A DNA stretch of 64,000 nt from Acidobacteriota bacterium (GCA_021788095.1 JAJYLB010000005.1:1-64000), one strand, 5' to 3'; positions 35,756-44,418 are shown, counted from the stretch's first letter. Notes: a model not told the origin generated them from the sequence alone. Translations and numbers: made by a program.

Positions 35756-36745
35756 TCAGTCGGTGGCGACTGCCGGTTCGGCTTCAGAGCCCCGGTGCTG
35801 CTCCGGTTTGCGAGCCCCGGTGGGCCTCGCCGAGATCCCCGCAAATCGCGGCTCGACATCGAAAGGGGCGGGCTCGGCAGAAGCAGCGACGAACCGCTCC
35901 CCTGTGCTTTCGCGCGTAAGCGAGCGGTCGCGCAGCAACCGGGTCACGAGCGCGGTGTGCAGGGCGTGGCCGCCCTTATACGCCACCACGTGGGCCTTGA
36001 GCGGCCGCCCCACCAGCGCGAGGTCGCCAATCAGGTCCAGCGCCTTGTGCCGCGCGAACTCGTCGGGGAAGCGCAGGTCGCCGCTCATGATTCCGTCGCG
36101 GGTGAGCACGATGGCGTTGTCGAGCGAGCCGCCGCGGATCAGATCCATCGAGCGGAGCCGCGAAACGTCTTCCAGGAACCCGAACGTGCGCGCCGGCGCG
36201 AGCGTTCGGCTGAAAGATTCCGCGTTGACCTCCAGCTCCACTTCCTCGCGCCCGACCATGGGGTGCGGGAAATCGATGAAATAGCGCACCCCGAAATTCT
36301 CCGCGGGATACGCCGCGATCCGCCGGTCGCCATCGGCGATTTCCACCGGGCGCTGCAGCCGCAGGTAGCGGCGGCGGCGGCGCAGCGGCCGCATCCCCGC
36401 CTCCGCAATCATTTCGACGAAGGGCCGCGCCGACCCGTCCAGGATCGGCACTTCGAGCGCGTCCAGCTCGACGTACACGTTGTCGATTCCGCAGGCGTAG
36501 AGCGCCGCCAGCACGTGCTCGACCGTCGAGAGCAGAACGCCCTTTTTCATCAGACTGGTCGCGTAGCTCACCCGCGCCAGCCATTTCCCATGCGCTTCGA
36601 TTTCGAAATTTTCGAGGTCCGTCCGCCGGAATACGATCCCCGTGTCCGCCGGCGCCGGCACCAGTCGCAGATGCCCGTGCACGGCCGTGTGCAGGCCCAC
36701 GCCTTCGGTTTCTACCGGCTTGCCTATAGTGTTCTGGTACGACAT
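35756..36745 (-). CDS. lpxC: UDP-3-O-acyl-N-acetylglucosamine deacetylase LpxC
   Basis: A 329-residue zinc enzyme for the first committed step of lipid A synthesis; it implies an outer membrane with LPS. Motifs: VGLHTAVHG near the N-terminus, the zinc ligand His in STVEHVLAALYA, DGSARPFVEMI, FPDEFARHKALDLIGDLAL with the other ligands, and GGHALHTALV with the catalytic His. The start MSYQNTIGKP at 36745 matches the family; 13 extra codons upstream are ignored. The C-terminal 30 residues are variable. It is upstream of glmU on the same strand (76-nt gap). Confidence 0.95.
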   Translation of the reverse strand: MSYQNTIGKPVETEGVGLHTAVHGHLRLVPAPADTGIVFRRTDLENFEIEAHGKWLARVSYATSLMKKGVLLSTVEHVLAALYACGIDNVYVELDALEVPILDGSARPFVEMIAEAGMRPLRRRRRYLRLQRPVEIADGDRRIAAYPAENFGVRYFIDFPHPMVGREEVELEVNAESFSRTLAPARTFGFLEDVSRLRSMDLIRGGSLDNAIVLTRDGIMSGDLRFPDEFARHKALDLIGDLALVGRPLKAHVVAYKGGHALHTALVTRLLRDRSLTRESTGERFVAASAEPAPFDVEPRFAGISARPTGARKPEQHRGSEAEPAVATD

Positions 36746-37378
36746 GAACCTACATTCTAGGCATGCCAGGGTCCAATATGGCAAATGAAATTAAGCCTTA
36801 TATTACAATAGGTTACAAGAATGCATATTCTTTCCATGTGGCAAACATACAACACCATCGCGCCTAGCCCTGTGCCTTTCCTGCCACTGGCTAACTCGCG
36901 ACAAACTGACCTCCCGTAGAGGCGCTGAGGCCGCCCGCCGCAGGCGGGCCGGTCCGGGTGGTCGTCTAGGCGCCCTTTGCGTCTTTGCGGTGAGCGGCGA
37001 GTGGTTATGCCGTTGCGGTTTTCACCCTCGCCCTCCTGCCCTATCTCCTCTGGCTCTTGCGAGGGATTCGCTCCCTGTCCGAGTCGTGTCTGCCGTGATG
37101 GCGTTAGTAGGGGCAGGCCTTGCGCCTGCCCCGAAGCTTTGGGTCGGCGTCTCGCCCGTCTACCGGTTCCCCCCTGAAATCTCTAATTTCAGATCTGCCA
37201 TCGATTCGCCTGCCGCGCCGGCCCCTCTCGCCTGTTCTCTCTGCGCTCTCTGCGTCTCTGCGGTGAGGTAGGGCGCCTCGCTTGGCCGCCACGAATCACG
37301 GTCCGCTGGCCCCTGTCCTCCCCATCCTCAACTTCCTCTTGCCTTCGGCGCCGGAAAGCGCGATACTCCCCTCAGACT
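36746..37378. other. 630-bp intergenic region with dispersed repeats
   Basis: The left part (36780-36850) is AT-rich and should carry the lpxC promoter. Repeats: CTTTGCGTCTTTGCGGTGAG at 36974-36993, GTAGGGGCAGGC/GCCTGCC at 37107-37130, and CTCTGCGTCTCTGCGGTGAGG around 37248-37268 (repeat 37231-37270). No credible gene is seen; the small frames start in the repeats. Confidence 0.5.
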
Positions 37379-37717
37379 ATGATGGGACAGAACCCAGAAC
37401 GCACGAGCGACCTGGTCCAAGGCACGCTCGATATGCTCATCCTCAAGACGCTTGCCCGCGGCCGCGCGCACGGCTACGCCATCGCCGAATCCATCCACCA
37501 AAGGTCGGAAGACGTTCTTCGCGTCGAGGAGAGCGCCCTCTATCCCGCCTTGCACCGGCTGGAATTGCGCGGCCTGCTCGCCTCCGAATGGGGCGCATCG
37601 GAGAACAACCGCCGCGCGAAGTATTACCGGCTGACGCCGAGGGGCCGCAAGGTTCTCGATGCGGAGTCCGAGCACTGGAATCGTATGACCGCCGCGATTG
37701 CCCGCGTCATGGGGTAA
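37379..37717 (+). CDS. PadR-family transcriptional regulator
   Basis: A 112-residue winged-helix regulator: SDLVQGTLDMLILKTLA, HGYAIAESIHQRSEDVLRVE, SALYPALHRLELRGLLASEW and KYYRLTPRGRKVL, followed by a short dimerisation helix. In acidobacteria such genes usually precede a large FtsX-type ABC permease. Here the IS5-like element is inserted 11 nt after the stop and no permease follows, so the regulator has lost or never had its partner. The ATG at 37379 is followed by a second ATG. Confidence 0.9.
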   Translation: MMGQNPERTSDLVQGTLDMLILKTLARGRAHGYAIAESIHQRSEDVLRVEESALYPALHRLELRGLLASEWGASENNRRAKYYRLTPRGRKVLDAESEHWNRMTAAIARVMG

Positions 37718-37724
37718 GCGGTGG

Positions 37725-38751
37725 CTAGAAGGTATTTGGCTCTGTTGACATCCTTAGGAAAGGGTAGCGATGCCTCAGGCGGTACAGGTTGAAATCAGAC
37801 CGAGCAGCAGAGCTTGTCGCCGTTGGATGCGTAGCGAGCGACCCGGCGCGCGGGCCGACAGCTTGCGCTTCACCGAGGAGAAGACCGTCTCGATCAGGGC
37901 CCGACGGCGGTAGAGTCGATGCGGGAAGGCGCGGCGCATTTCGGCTCGGATTCCTTGGATTCGCCAATTCTTCTTCCCGCGCTTGGCCGGGATCACGCTC
38001 TGCGCCCCGAGTTGCTGCCGGATGTAGGCGTGATTCCTCTCGCTGTCGAATTCGGCGTCGGCCAGCACGAGCCCGATGCGGACATGCTGGGAAGCTGCCC
38101 CGACGACTGTGGGCAAATTGCCGCAGTCGTTCCAGGGGCCGCGGCGGGCGGACTGCGACAACAGGAACTGCTGATCGAGGTCCGCTACAACGACCCATTT
38201 CAGCCAGTGCCGCCAAAGCAGCGGTTTTTGGCCGTGATCATGCAGGCGCCGGACGAAGAACGTGCTGACCGCTCCCTGCGCCAGACCGGTGGCGTCGACG
38301 GCCACGCAGGCTCGGCGCCGGTCTTTTCGGCGAATACCGCGCAACCGGCGCACGGTCTCGCCCACCGCCCGATCGATGGCCTGGTCGTCCAGGCGCTGCA
38401 GAAAACGATACAAAGTTGTGAAATCGGGTACGCTGGCCGGTCCCAGAACCTGACGCAGTTCGCGATGCTCGGCCAAGCGCACCTCGGCCTCGCGGAAGGT
38501 CCAGTCCTCGTAGCGCATCAGGCAGAGGATTGTCAGCAGCTGCGGCTGGGTGAATTGGTGCTTGCTGAACCGCGTCCGATAACGGGGGAGCACCGTCCGG
38601 GCTACTTGCAGCCCGATTCAGGCGAAGGGCAGGAGTCCGAGTTCGGCCATCGCACCTCCTGCCTGGATAGCAAACTACAAATTGAAAGAACCCGAACTAC
38701 CGAATTTTCATGCTCGTAGCGAGGACGTCAACAGAGCCCAATAGCTTCTAG
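37725..38751. mobile_element. IS5-family insertion sequence with CTAG target duplication
   Basis: A 1019-bp element (37729-38747) flanked by direct CTAG repeats (37725-37728 and 38748-38751), the YTAR-type duplication of the IS5 group. The terminal inverted repeats are 21 bp with two mismatches: AAG(G/C)TATT(T/G)GGCTCTG, then TTGAC. One transposase gene lies on the minus strand. The ends and the single intact gene suggest recent insertion. The outer AAGCTATT is shared with the MITE-like copies at 13548 and, in part, 32619. Confidence 0.85.
37775..38593 (-). CDS. IS5-family DDE transposase
   Basis: A 272-residue transposase. An N-terminal DUF772-like region (KHQFTQPQLLTILCLMRYED, LYRFLQRLDD) is followed by the RNase H-like catalytic core: first Asp in CVAVDATGL, second Asp in LVLADAEFDS, and Glu in the Y/R-E-K box RALIETVFSSVKRKL. 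The start is GTG at 38593; about 150 nt lie between it and the right end. Typical IS5-group transposases are a little longer, so the true start may be elsewhere or the gene slightly truncated. Confidence 0.85.
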   Translation of the reverse strand: MLPRYRTRFSKHQFTQPQLLTILCLMRYEDWTFREAEVRLAEHRELRQVLGPASVPDFTTLYRFLQRLDDQAIDRAVGETVRRLRGIRRKDRRRACVAVDATGLAQGAVSTFFVRRLHDHGQKPLLWRHWLKWVVVADLDQQFLLSQSARRGPWNDCGNLPTVVGAASQHVRIGLVLADAEFDSERNHAYIRQQLGAQSVIPAKRGKKNWRIQGIRAEMRRAFPHRLYRRRALIETVFSSVKRKLSARAPGRSLRIQRRQALLLGLISTCTA

Positions 38752-38875
38752 TGGCTAGGCGCGCCACATCCGCGGAGTCGGGCAGCCGCCCCATGGGAAT
38801 CCCGGTGTACACTGGGGACGAGGGATGCACCCGGGGCCAGGCGTCCCCCGCGGGCGCAAGCGAGGGAGCTCGGGC

Positions 38876-39070
38876 ATGAAGACTCTGAAATTTACGTTCT
38901 GGCAAGATGGGAGCTATTACCTAGGCTTCCTGAACGACTACCCCGATTACCAAACCCAAGGCCTTTCCAAAGAGGAACTGGTGGCCAACCTCAAGGACTT
39001 ACTCGCCGACCTCGAGTCCGGGGAAGTGCCCTACGTCCGCAGGGTGGAAGAGTTGGTCGTCGCCGAATGA
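38876..39070 (+). CDS. hicB: HicB-like antitoxin
   Basis: A 64-residue protein with the partial RNase-H-like fold of HicB: LKFTFWQDGSYYLGFLNDYP, then YQTQGLSKEELVANLKDLLADL. ATG at 38876 has GAGGGAG upstream and begins the conserved part. It lacks a C-terminal DNA-binding domain, so it is the short form. Its stop overlaps the HicA start as ATGA. It should neutralise the HicA mRNA interferase. Confidence 0.82.
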   Translation: MKTLKFTFWQDGSYYLGFLNDYPDYQTQGLSKEELVANLKDLLADLESGEVPYVRRVEELVVAE

Positions 39071-39246
39071 AGCGGGGCGAGCTTATCAAAAAGCTCGAAG
39101 AGTTGGGTTGCGTTCTCGTTCGCCGAGGCGGCAGACACGATTGGTACACAAATCCTGCAACCAGGAAGTCCCAGCCGGTACCACGCCACAACGAAGTCCA
39201 CGAAGCACTCGCCAAATCCATTATCCGCAAACTTGGCCAGGAATGA
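39067..39246 (+). CDS. hicA: HicA-like mRNA interferase toxin
   Basis: A 59-residue toxin, easily missed by length cut-offs. It begins MKRGELIKKLEELGCVLVRR and has the catalytic-His region GGRHDWYTNP, then PVPRHNEVHEALAKSIIRKL. This is the double-stranded-RNA-binding-like HicA fold. It overlaps hicB by 4 nt (ATGA), giving the antitoxin-first order seen in some HicBA pairs. It lies about 320 nt from the IS5-like element. Confidence 0.85.
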   Translation: MKRGELIKKLEELGCVLVRRGGRHDWYTNPATRKSQPVPRHNEVHEALAKSIIRKLGQE

Positions 39247-39331
39247 CCAGCGCTTGAAAGAAAGGAGGCTCCAGGTCCCGCGTGCCTCCTTTGGTTGTCT
39301 CGTACGAGGAACCCAGGAATCGGCCCCAAAA

Positions 39332-40096
39332 TTAGAGCCGGCCATAATAGAGCTGGGTCGCGTATTCGAACCGAACCAGCCCATCCTGATTGTGCACGTC
39401 GAAGATACGCCTCAGCTCGGCCAGCATCGGCTCGTGGTGGGGATGACCTAGCGCCGGGGCGTAGGAGGAGCTGAGCAGCCTTCCCCCCAAGCCTTCGAAA
39501 TCGAAAACCTGTTCGTTCGGAAAATGGCGGTTCCGCAGTTCGCCCGGCGCGAAAAAGTCCTTCATTTCTCGGTGACCGGGATATTTCGCCGCTACCTCCC
39601 GGTAATCGGTGGAGTATTTCCGCAGCAGCGCTTCGTACGCGCGCAGGAATTCGGTGGTGTCCATCAGTCGCTCGTTCCAGAGGATGGCCGCCCAGCCGTC
39701 CGGGCGCAAGATGCGCGCGAACTCCCTGCGCGCGGCCGGCGCGTCGAACCAATGAAACGCCTGGCCGGCGACGACGAAATCCACGCTGGCGTCCGCGAGC
39801 GTGGTGGCTTCCGCCGTTGCCGCCACGCTATGAAATCGCGGATAGCCTCGGAGCGATCGTTCGCCTGCCGCGCGCATTTCGGCGTTGGGCTCGATGCCGT
39901 ACACCGTTTCGCCGTCGTCGAGAAACACGCGGCTGAGCAGCCCCGTGCCGGAACCTACGTCCGCGATTCGGCACTCGGGCGCGAGGCCGCATTCTTCCCG
40001 CAGCGGTTCGAGAATCGCCTGCGGATACCCGGGACGATAGCGGGCGTAGTCCTCGACACGATTCGAGAATCGCTTTGTGGAATCGGCCGCGGCCAT
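39332..40096 (-). CDS. Class I SAM-dependent methyltransferase
   Basis: A 254-residue Methyltransf_11-type enzyme. The SAM-binding motif I is RIADVGSGTGLLSRVFL (around residues 43-59), followed by VYGIEPNAEM, SVDFVVAGQAFHWFD and EFARILRPDGWAAILWN. The pattern RFSNRVEDYARYRPGYP at the N-terminus is common in a group annotated only as methyltransferases. The substrate is unknown. It is monocistronic; downstream are HicBA on the opposite strand. Confidence 0.88.
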   Translation of the reverse strand: MAAADSTKRFSNRVEDYARYRPGYPQAILEPLREECGLAPECRIADVGSGTGLLSRVFLDDGETVYGIEPNAEMRAAGERSLRGYPRFHSVAATAEATTLADASVDFVVAGQAFHWFDAPAARREFARILRPDGWAAILWNERLMDTTEFLRAYEALLRKYSTDYREVAAKYPGHREMKDFFAPGELRNRHFPNEQVFDFEGLGGRLLSSSYAPALGHPHHEPMLAELRRIFDVHNQDGLVRFEYATQLYYGRL

Positions 40097-40179
40097 TTAC
40101 TTCCTGGATTCGAAGTTTCTAACCAAGCCGCTGCTCGTCTCCACGATTCCGCCTGCCTCTCGGGTAAGTTTAAAGCGAG

Positions 40180-40262
40180 TTAAGGGCACAACCGCCACTT
40201 CGTGCGGGTGTAGGCGATGCGGAAGCCGTTGCGTTCGGCGTTACGCTGCGAATCGCTCCCCG
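40180..40262 (-). pseudogene. C-terminal scrap of a GNAT acetyltransferase
   Basis: The minus strand encodes DSQRNAERNGFRIAYTRTKW plus a few residues before a stop at 40180. This strongly resembles the last helix and strand of GNAT N-acetyltransferases (SQRNAERAGF). Nothing upstream continues the match, so it is a short relic. Confidence 0.45.
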
Positions 40263-40449
40263 CTCGAGGCGCTTCGAAGGCTCCAAGTCGGAGAAGGTCA
40301 TGGCGCTTCGCCATCATAGCTGGCCTCTCCTCCGGCCACAACGCCCGCCCGCCTGTTTTCTCTGCGTTCTCCGCGCCTCTGCGGTGAGGTCGTGGGCGCT
40401 GCGCGAGACCCACGAGTCACCAGTCACGGAACACTGGCCACTGCCCTTT
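40263..40449. repeat. Intergenic region with CTCTGCGTTCTCCGCG repeat
   Basis: It holds one copy of the dispersed repeat TCTGCGTTCTCCGCGCCTCT followed by GCGGTGAGGT (40351-40390). Closely similar copies are at 37231-37270 and 43387-43425. No gene is seen. Confidence 0.6.
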
Positions 40450-42246
40450 TCATGCCGCAGCACGGGTGTGAGGCGAAAACGCCGGCTCCGGTTCTAGCCG
40501 CATCTTGCGCAGGAGGGCCGCGAAGCGAGGGTCGGCGCGTAGCGGATCCAAAAAGCAATAGCTCTTGATGGGGACCATCATGGGGTCGCGCGCCTCGATC
40601 GCTCCATCCATCCAGGCGAAAGCCTCATTGATTTCGCCCAACCCCAGATGGATCCACGCGAAGCTCGTCGGCGGCACATAGGCTTGGGTGGCAATCGCGT
40701 GAAGACGTTCCAGCAGGTTGCGGGTTTCGACGTTATTCCCGCTTTGCGCCAGCGCCAGTCCAAGCCATCCCAGAACAGCCGGCGCACCCCCGGACAGTTC
40801 GGTCGCCCTTTGGAGGGCGGGAATCGCTTCCTCGAACTGGCGCCGCATTGTCAGGGCTTGCCCCAGCACCAGATGACCCATGAAATTCGCCTCGTCCAGC
40901 TCGAGGGCGCGACGCGCCTCCACCACCGAGCGGTCGAAGTCGCGGCCGAGCCAGAGCAAAACGGCCAGCCAAACACGCATCGGGTGAGACATGGGATCGC
41001 GTTCGAGCGCTCGCTCGAGTTCTGCGACCGCCTCTTCGAGGCGACCCAAGGGCATCAATCCGCTCTGCGCGCGCCGCATCCTGACTACCGGCGAGGCCGG
41101 GTCGAGTTCGAGCGCCCGGCGCATTTCGCGCTCGACTTCCGGCCAGTTGTAGTCAAGCTCCTTGCGATACATGCCGATGAGAGCGTGCGTTTCGGCGAGG
41201 TTGGAATCGATCTCCACGGCTCGCAAGGCGTAAAACAGCCCCGTCGAGCACGCTTCCCTGGGCGGGGCCAAGCCGAAGAAACCCAGATACCAGTAGAGTT
41301 CGCCGAGGGCGTCGTTGGCGAGCGCAAACTCCGGGTCAAGTCTCAGAGCCTCCTCAAGGTACTGCCTCGCCTTCGCCAGACCCTCGGGAGTGTATTTGTT
41401 GAGATGGTAACGGCCCTGGATGTAGGAGTTGTAAGCGGCGAGGTCTTCGGTCGGTTTTCTGCGCTCGCGCGGCAGCGCCGCTTCCTCGGGCCGAAGGCTG
41501 TCCGCCGGGAGCCGCGCATCGAGATGCGCGGCAATGGCCTCAGCCGTCGAACGTTCGACGCTGAAAAGATCCCGCAGGTCGGCATCGTACTTCCTGGCGA
41601 AGATGTGCGACTGATCGGCGACCTGGATGAGTTGAACGTTGATTCCGATTCGGCCCTCCGCGCGGTGGACGCCCCCTTCCACGACGCAATCGACGCCCAA
41701 CTCGTGCCCGATCCGGGCCACGTCCTTGCGGCTGCCCTTGTAGCGCATCGCCGTCGTGCGGGCGATCACGGCCAGCCGCTCCTGAGCCAGGCTTGCCAGC
41801 GCGGTGATGATCTCGTCGGTCACCGCGTCGCTGAAGTACTCCTGCGCGGGATCGCCGCTCAGGTTGAGGAAGGGAAGCACCAGCAGTCTGACCCTGGCCT
41901 TCGGAGCGCCCTGCGGGGCGCTGGGCGGTTCAAATACGCTCGCGAGGAAGCGGTAACCTCGCTTGGGAAGGGTTTCGATAAAGTGCGGCCGGTCGGCTGA
42001 ATCGCCCAGGGCTTCCCGCAAGCGGGCGATAGCCGTGTTGAGGTTGTTATCAAAATCCACGAACACTTCGTCGCTCCAGAGCCGCCGGCGAAGTTCCTCC
42101 CGCGTGACGACTTCACCCGGGTGTTCGAGCAGAGCCGCGAGCACCTGGAACGGCTTCTCGGGGAGTCTTACTCTGCTGCCGCCTCTGTGCAGCACCCCCG
42201 AGGTGAGATCGATTTCGAAGGGATCGAAGCGCAGGATGTTGAGCAT
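40450..42246 (-). CDS. CadC-like winged-helix regulator with TPR domain
   Basis: A 598-residue protein. Residues 1-105 form an OmpR-type winged helix (LRFDPFEIDLTSGVLHRGG, PEKPFQVLAALLEHPGEVVT, FIETLPKRGYRFLASV). Residues 120-260 resemble the FlgO/adenylate-cyclase-associated domain (LPFLNLSGDPAQEYFSDAVT, ARIGHELGVDCVVEGGV). From about 270 there are tetratricopeptide repeats. No transmembrane segment is seen, so it is likely cytoplasmic. ATG at 42246 is preferred over 42306 because homology starts there. It is divergent from the secreted gene at 42426, its most likely target. Confidence 0.85.
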   Translation of the reverse strand: MLNILRFDPFEIDLTSGVLHRGGSRVRLPEKPFQVLAALLEHPGEVVTREELRRRLWSDEVFVDFDNNLNTAIARLREALGDSADRPHFIETLPKRGYRFLASVFEPPSAPQGAPKARVRLLVLPFLNLSGDPAQEYFSDAVTDEIITALASLAQERLAVIARTTAMRYKGSRKDVARIGHELGVDCVVEGGVHRAEGRIGINVQLIQVADQSHIFARKYDADLRDLFSVERSTAEAIAAHLDARLPADSLRPEEAALPRERRKPTEDLAAYNSYIQGRYHLNKYTPEGLAKARQYLEEALRLDPEFALANDALGELYWYLGFFGLAPPREACSTGLFYALRAVEIDSNLAETHALIGMYRKELDYNWPEVEREMRRALELDPASPVVRMRRAQSGLMPLGRLEEAVAELERALERDPMSHPMRVWLAVLLWLGRDFDRSVVEARRALELDEANFMGHLVLGQALTMRRQFEEAIPALQRATELSGGAPAVLGWLGLALAQSGNNVETRNLLERLHAIATQAYVPPTSFAWIHLGLGEINEAFAWMDGAIEARDPMMVPIKSYCFLDPLRADPRFAALLRKMRLEPEPAFSPHTRAAA

Positions 42247-42349
42247 TGCCAGGTTCCCCAGTTCTTCTGGTCGCAGCCTACACCCAGCAGGCATAGCGGT
42301 CAACAACCACTAGCTCCTTGGTCCTCAACGAGTTGGGCCGTAGGCAAAA

Positions 42350-42380
42350 TTCAAGAAAAACTCAAGCCGCTGTCTATTTA
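42350..42380 (+). promoter_or_regulatory. Direct repeats spaced 11 bp and candidate promoter
   Basis: TCAAG at 42351-42355 and TCAAG at 42362-42366 are offset by 11 bp, the spacing typical of OmpR/PhoB-type winged-helix sites. TTCAAG followed by TCTATT (17-bp spacing), or TATTTA, may be the promoter of the gene at 42426. The adjacent regulator carries an OmpR-type domain. Confidence 0.4.
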
Positions 42381-42425
42381 TATCGGGCGACGCCTCTTCC
42401 AGAATCTCGGCGGAGGAGGTGCCTT

Positions 42426-43226
42426 ATGAAATTCAGAACACTGTTCCTGCTCGCAGTTGCGCAGGCCTTGGTCGCCATGCCGCTCATGGCGCAGCCGGAT
42501 GCCGCCGGTTCGAGGCAATGCTCGCTGGCAACTCTCAACGGCAGCTACGGCTTCTTTGGGGAAGCCCCCGCATCGATATACGGGACGCCGTTGGCTGTCA
42601 GCGGCATCATCCGCTTCGACGGCCATGGCAACCTTACCGGAGACTCCGTCGACAACGTGGGAGGCTCGGGCGGCAGTCCCGTAAGTGGGTTCTCCGGGAC
42701 CTATACGGTGAGCCCGGACTGCACCTATTCGGGCGCACACACAGGGGAGGGAGGCGATACGCTCCACTTCGTAGGAAAGATCGCCGGCGAAGGAATGTCG
42801 CAGGAAATGCGCTTCGTGGTCACCGATCCCGGATGGGTGGCCCTTGGGACTGTCAAGAAAATCCCGCCGGGTGGCTGTTCGCTGGCCAGTCTCCAAGGCT
42901 CCTACGCGCTCTTTGGGCAGGGTTTGATTACGGCCTATGATCCTGCCGCGCCGTTCGCCCATGTCGGAACCGTAACTTTTGACGGTGCGGGAAACTTCGT
43001 GGGCAGCGACACGATCATGTTGAACGGTACGGAGGTCCCGGACACGTTCACGGGGACTTACACGGTCACCCAGGAGTGCCAGTCGTCGGCCGAGATCAAC
43101 AGCACCGCGGTAGGAGTCATTCACGAGTTGGGATGGATCGTCGGCACAGGAGAGTCGCAGGAGGTGCGTCGCATCGAAACCGATCCCCTCGGGTTCGTGT
43201 TCTACGACGCGCTGAGGAAGCAGTAG
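42426..43226 (+). CDS. Secreted protein with two CSLxxLxGSY repeats, function unknown
   Basis: A 266-residue exported protein: signal peptide MKFRTLFLLAVAQALVAMPL, then two homologous domains. Domain 1 (about 30-145) starts CSLATLNGSYGFFG, with FDGHGNLTGD and FSGTYTVSPDC. Domain 2 (about 150-262) starts CSLASLQGSYALFG, with FDGAGNFVGS and FTGTYTVTQEC. The pattern suggests a beta-rich fold closed by a disulfide. The ATG has GGAGGAGG upstream, an excellent site. Family members without known function are frequent in acidobacteria. It is likely controlled by the divergent regulator. Confidence 0.82.
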   Translation: MKFRTLFLLAVAQALVAMPLMAQPDAAGSRQCSLATLNGSYGFFGEAPASIYGTPLAVSGIIRFDGHGNLTGDSVDNVGGSGGSPVSGFSGTYTVSPDCTYSGAHTGEGGDTLHFVGKIAGEGMSQEMRFVVTDPGWVALGTVKKIPPGGCSLASLQGSYALFGQGLITAYDPAAPFAHVGTVTFDGAGNFVGSDTIMLNGTEVPDTFTGTYTVTQECQSSAEINSTAVGVIHELGWIVGTGESQEVRRIETDPLGFVFYDALRKQ

Positions 43227-43473
43227 CGGTGGTCTAGCTTTCCGGGCCTGCCTTGCGGGAGGGACCGTGGCGCGCATTAGGCTTCGAAATGATGCCGTCG
43301 TTGCCATGGTCCTCCCCCAGAATACCGTCCCCAGTGGCGCACCCCGCCCGGTCACCCCGGACTCACCACGGCGCGAACCACCCCGCTTGTTTTCTCCGCG
43401 TTCTCCGCGCCTCTGCGGTGAGGTAGGCACTAACCACTAGCCGCCGCCTTCGGTTAGAATCGAGTTTCGAACC
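43227..43473. repeat. Intergenic region with CTCCGCGTTCTCCGCG repeat
   Basis: The repeat TTTCTCCGCGTTCTCCGCGC then CTCTGCGGTGAGGT lies at 43387-43425, near-identical to 40351-40390. The remainder shows no gene. The lipA start is preceded by a weak ribosome-binding site. Confidence 0.6.
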
Positions 43474-44394
43474 ATGGCTTCCTCTTCCTCGCCATTCCGC
43501 ATCGTGTCGAACGACCCGCCCTCCGCGGCTGTGGCGGCTAAACCCGCATGGCTCAAAGTGCGTTTCTTCGGCGGACCGAACTACCAAGACCTCAAGCGCA
43601 TCATGCGCACGCTCGGCCTGCACACCGTTTGCGAGAGCGCGCGCTGCCCCAACATGGGCGAATGCTGGGAACACCGCACGGCCACCTTCATGATTTTGGG
43701 CAACATCTGCACCCGCGCCTGCGGCTTCTGCGCCGTGCCTTCCGGCCGGCCGCTGGGCCCGCCGGAGGAAGATGAGCCCGAGCGCGTGGCCGAAGCCGTC
43801 GAAGCGATGGCGCTGCGCTACGCCGTGGTCACCTCCGTCAATCGCGACGATCAGCCCGACGGCGGCGCGCACGTCTTCGCGGGCACCATCGAAGCGATTC
43901 GCCGGCGCGTGCCTGGCTGTAAAGTCGAAGTCTTGATTCCCGATTTCCGTGGCGTGTGGTCGGCGCTCGAGGCCGTGATTGCCGCCCGGCCAGACGTCCT
44001 CAATCACAATATCGAGACCGTGCCCCGGCTCTCGCGCCATGTGCGCAGCGCCGCGCGCTACGACCGCTCCCTCGAACTGATCGAGCGCTCCGCCCGCGCC
44101 GGCATGGTCACCAAGAGCGGGATGATGCTCGGGCTCGGCGAGGAGCGGGAAGAAGTTCTAGGCACGATGCGCGACCTCGCCGCCCGCGGCGTGCACATCC
44201 TCACCATCGGCCAGTACCTCCAGCCGACTCCCGGGCACCTCCCCGTCGCCCGCTTCGTGCCGCCTGAAGAGTTCGCCGAATACCAGCGCGCCGGACTCGA
44301 CATGGGCTTCCGGCACGTCGAATCCGGCCCGCTCGTCCGCTCCTCCTACCACGCCTTCGATCAGGAACGCGCCGCCCGCTCCTCGGCTCAATAG
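43474..44394 (+). CDS. lipA: Lipoyl synthase
   Basis: A 306-residue radical-SAM enzyme that inserts two sulfurs into protein-bound octanoate to make lipoate for 2-oxo-acid dehydrogenases. Both Fe-S clusters are visible: the auxiliary cluster CESARCPNMGECW and the radical-SAM cluster ICTRACGFCAV. VTSVNRDDQPDGGA, LNHNIETVPRLS and IGQYLQPTPGHLPVARFVPP also match. The C-terminal RSSYHAF supplies the Ser ligand. No lipB gene is adjacent. Confidence 0.97.
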   Translation: MASSSSPFRIVSNDPPSAAVAAKPAWLKVRFFGGPNYQDLKRIMRTLGLHTVCESARCPNMGECWEHRTATFMILGNICTRACGFCAVPSGRPLGPPEEDEPERVAEAVEAMALRYAVVTSVNRDDQPDGGAHVFAGTIEAIRRRVPGCKVEVLIPDFRGVWSALEAVIAARPDVLNHNIETVPRLSRHVRSAARYDRSLELIERSARAGMVTKSGMMLGLGEEREEVLGTMRDLAARGVHILTIGQYLQPTPGHLPVARFVPPEEFAEYQRAGLDMGFRHVESGPLVRSSYHAFDQERAARSSAQ

Positions 44395-44418
44395 CCGCCG
44401 CGTCTCTCCCGCCCCCAG

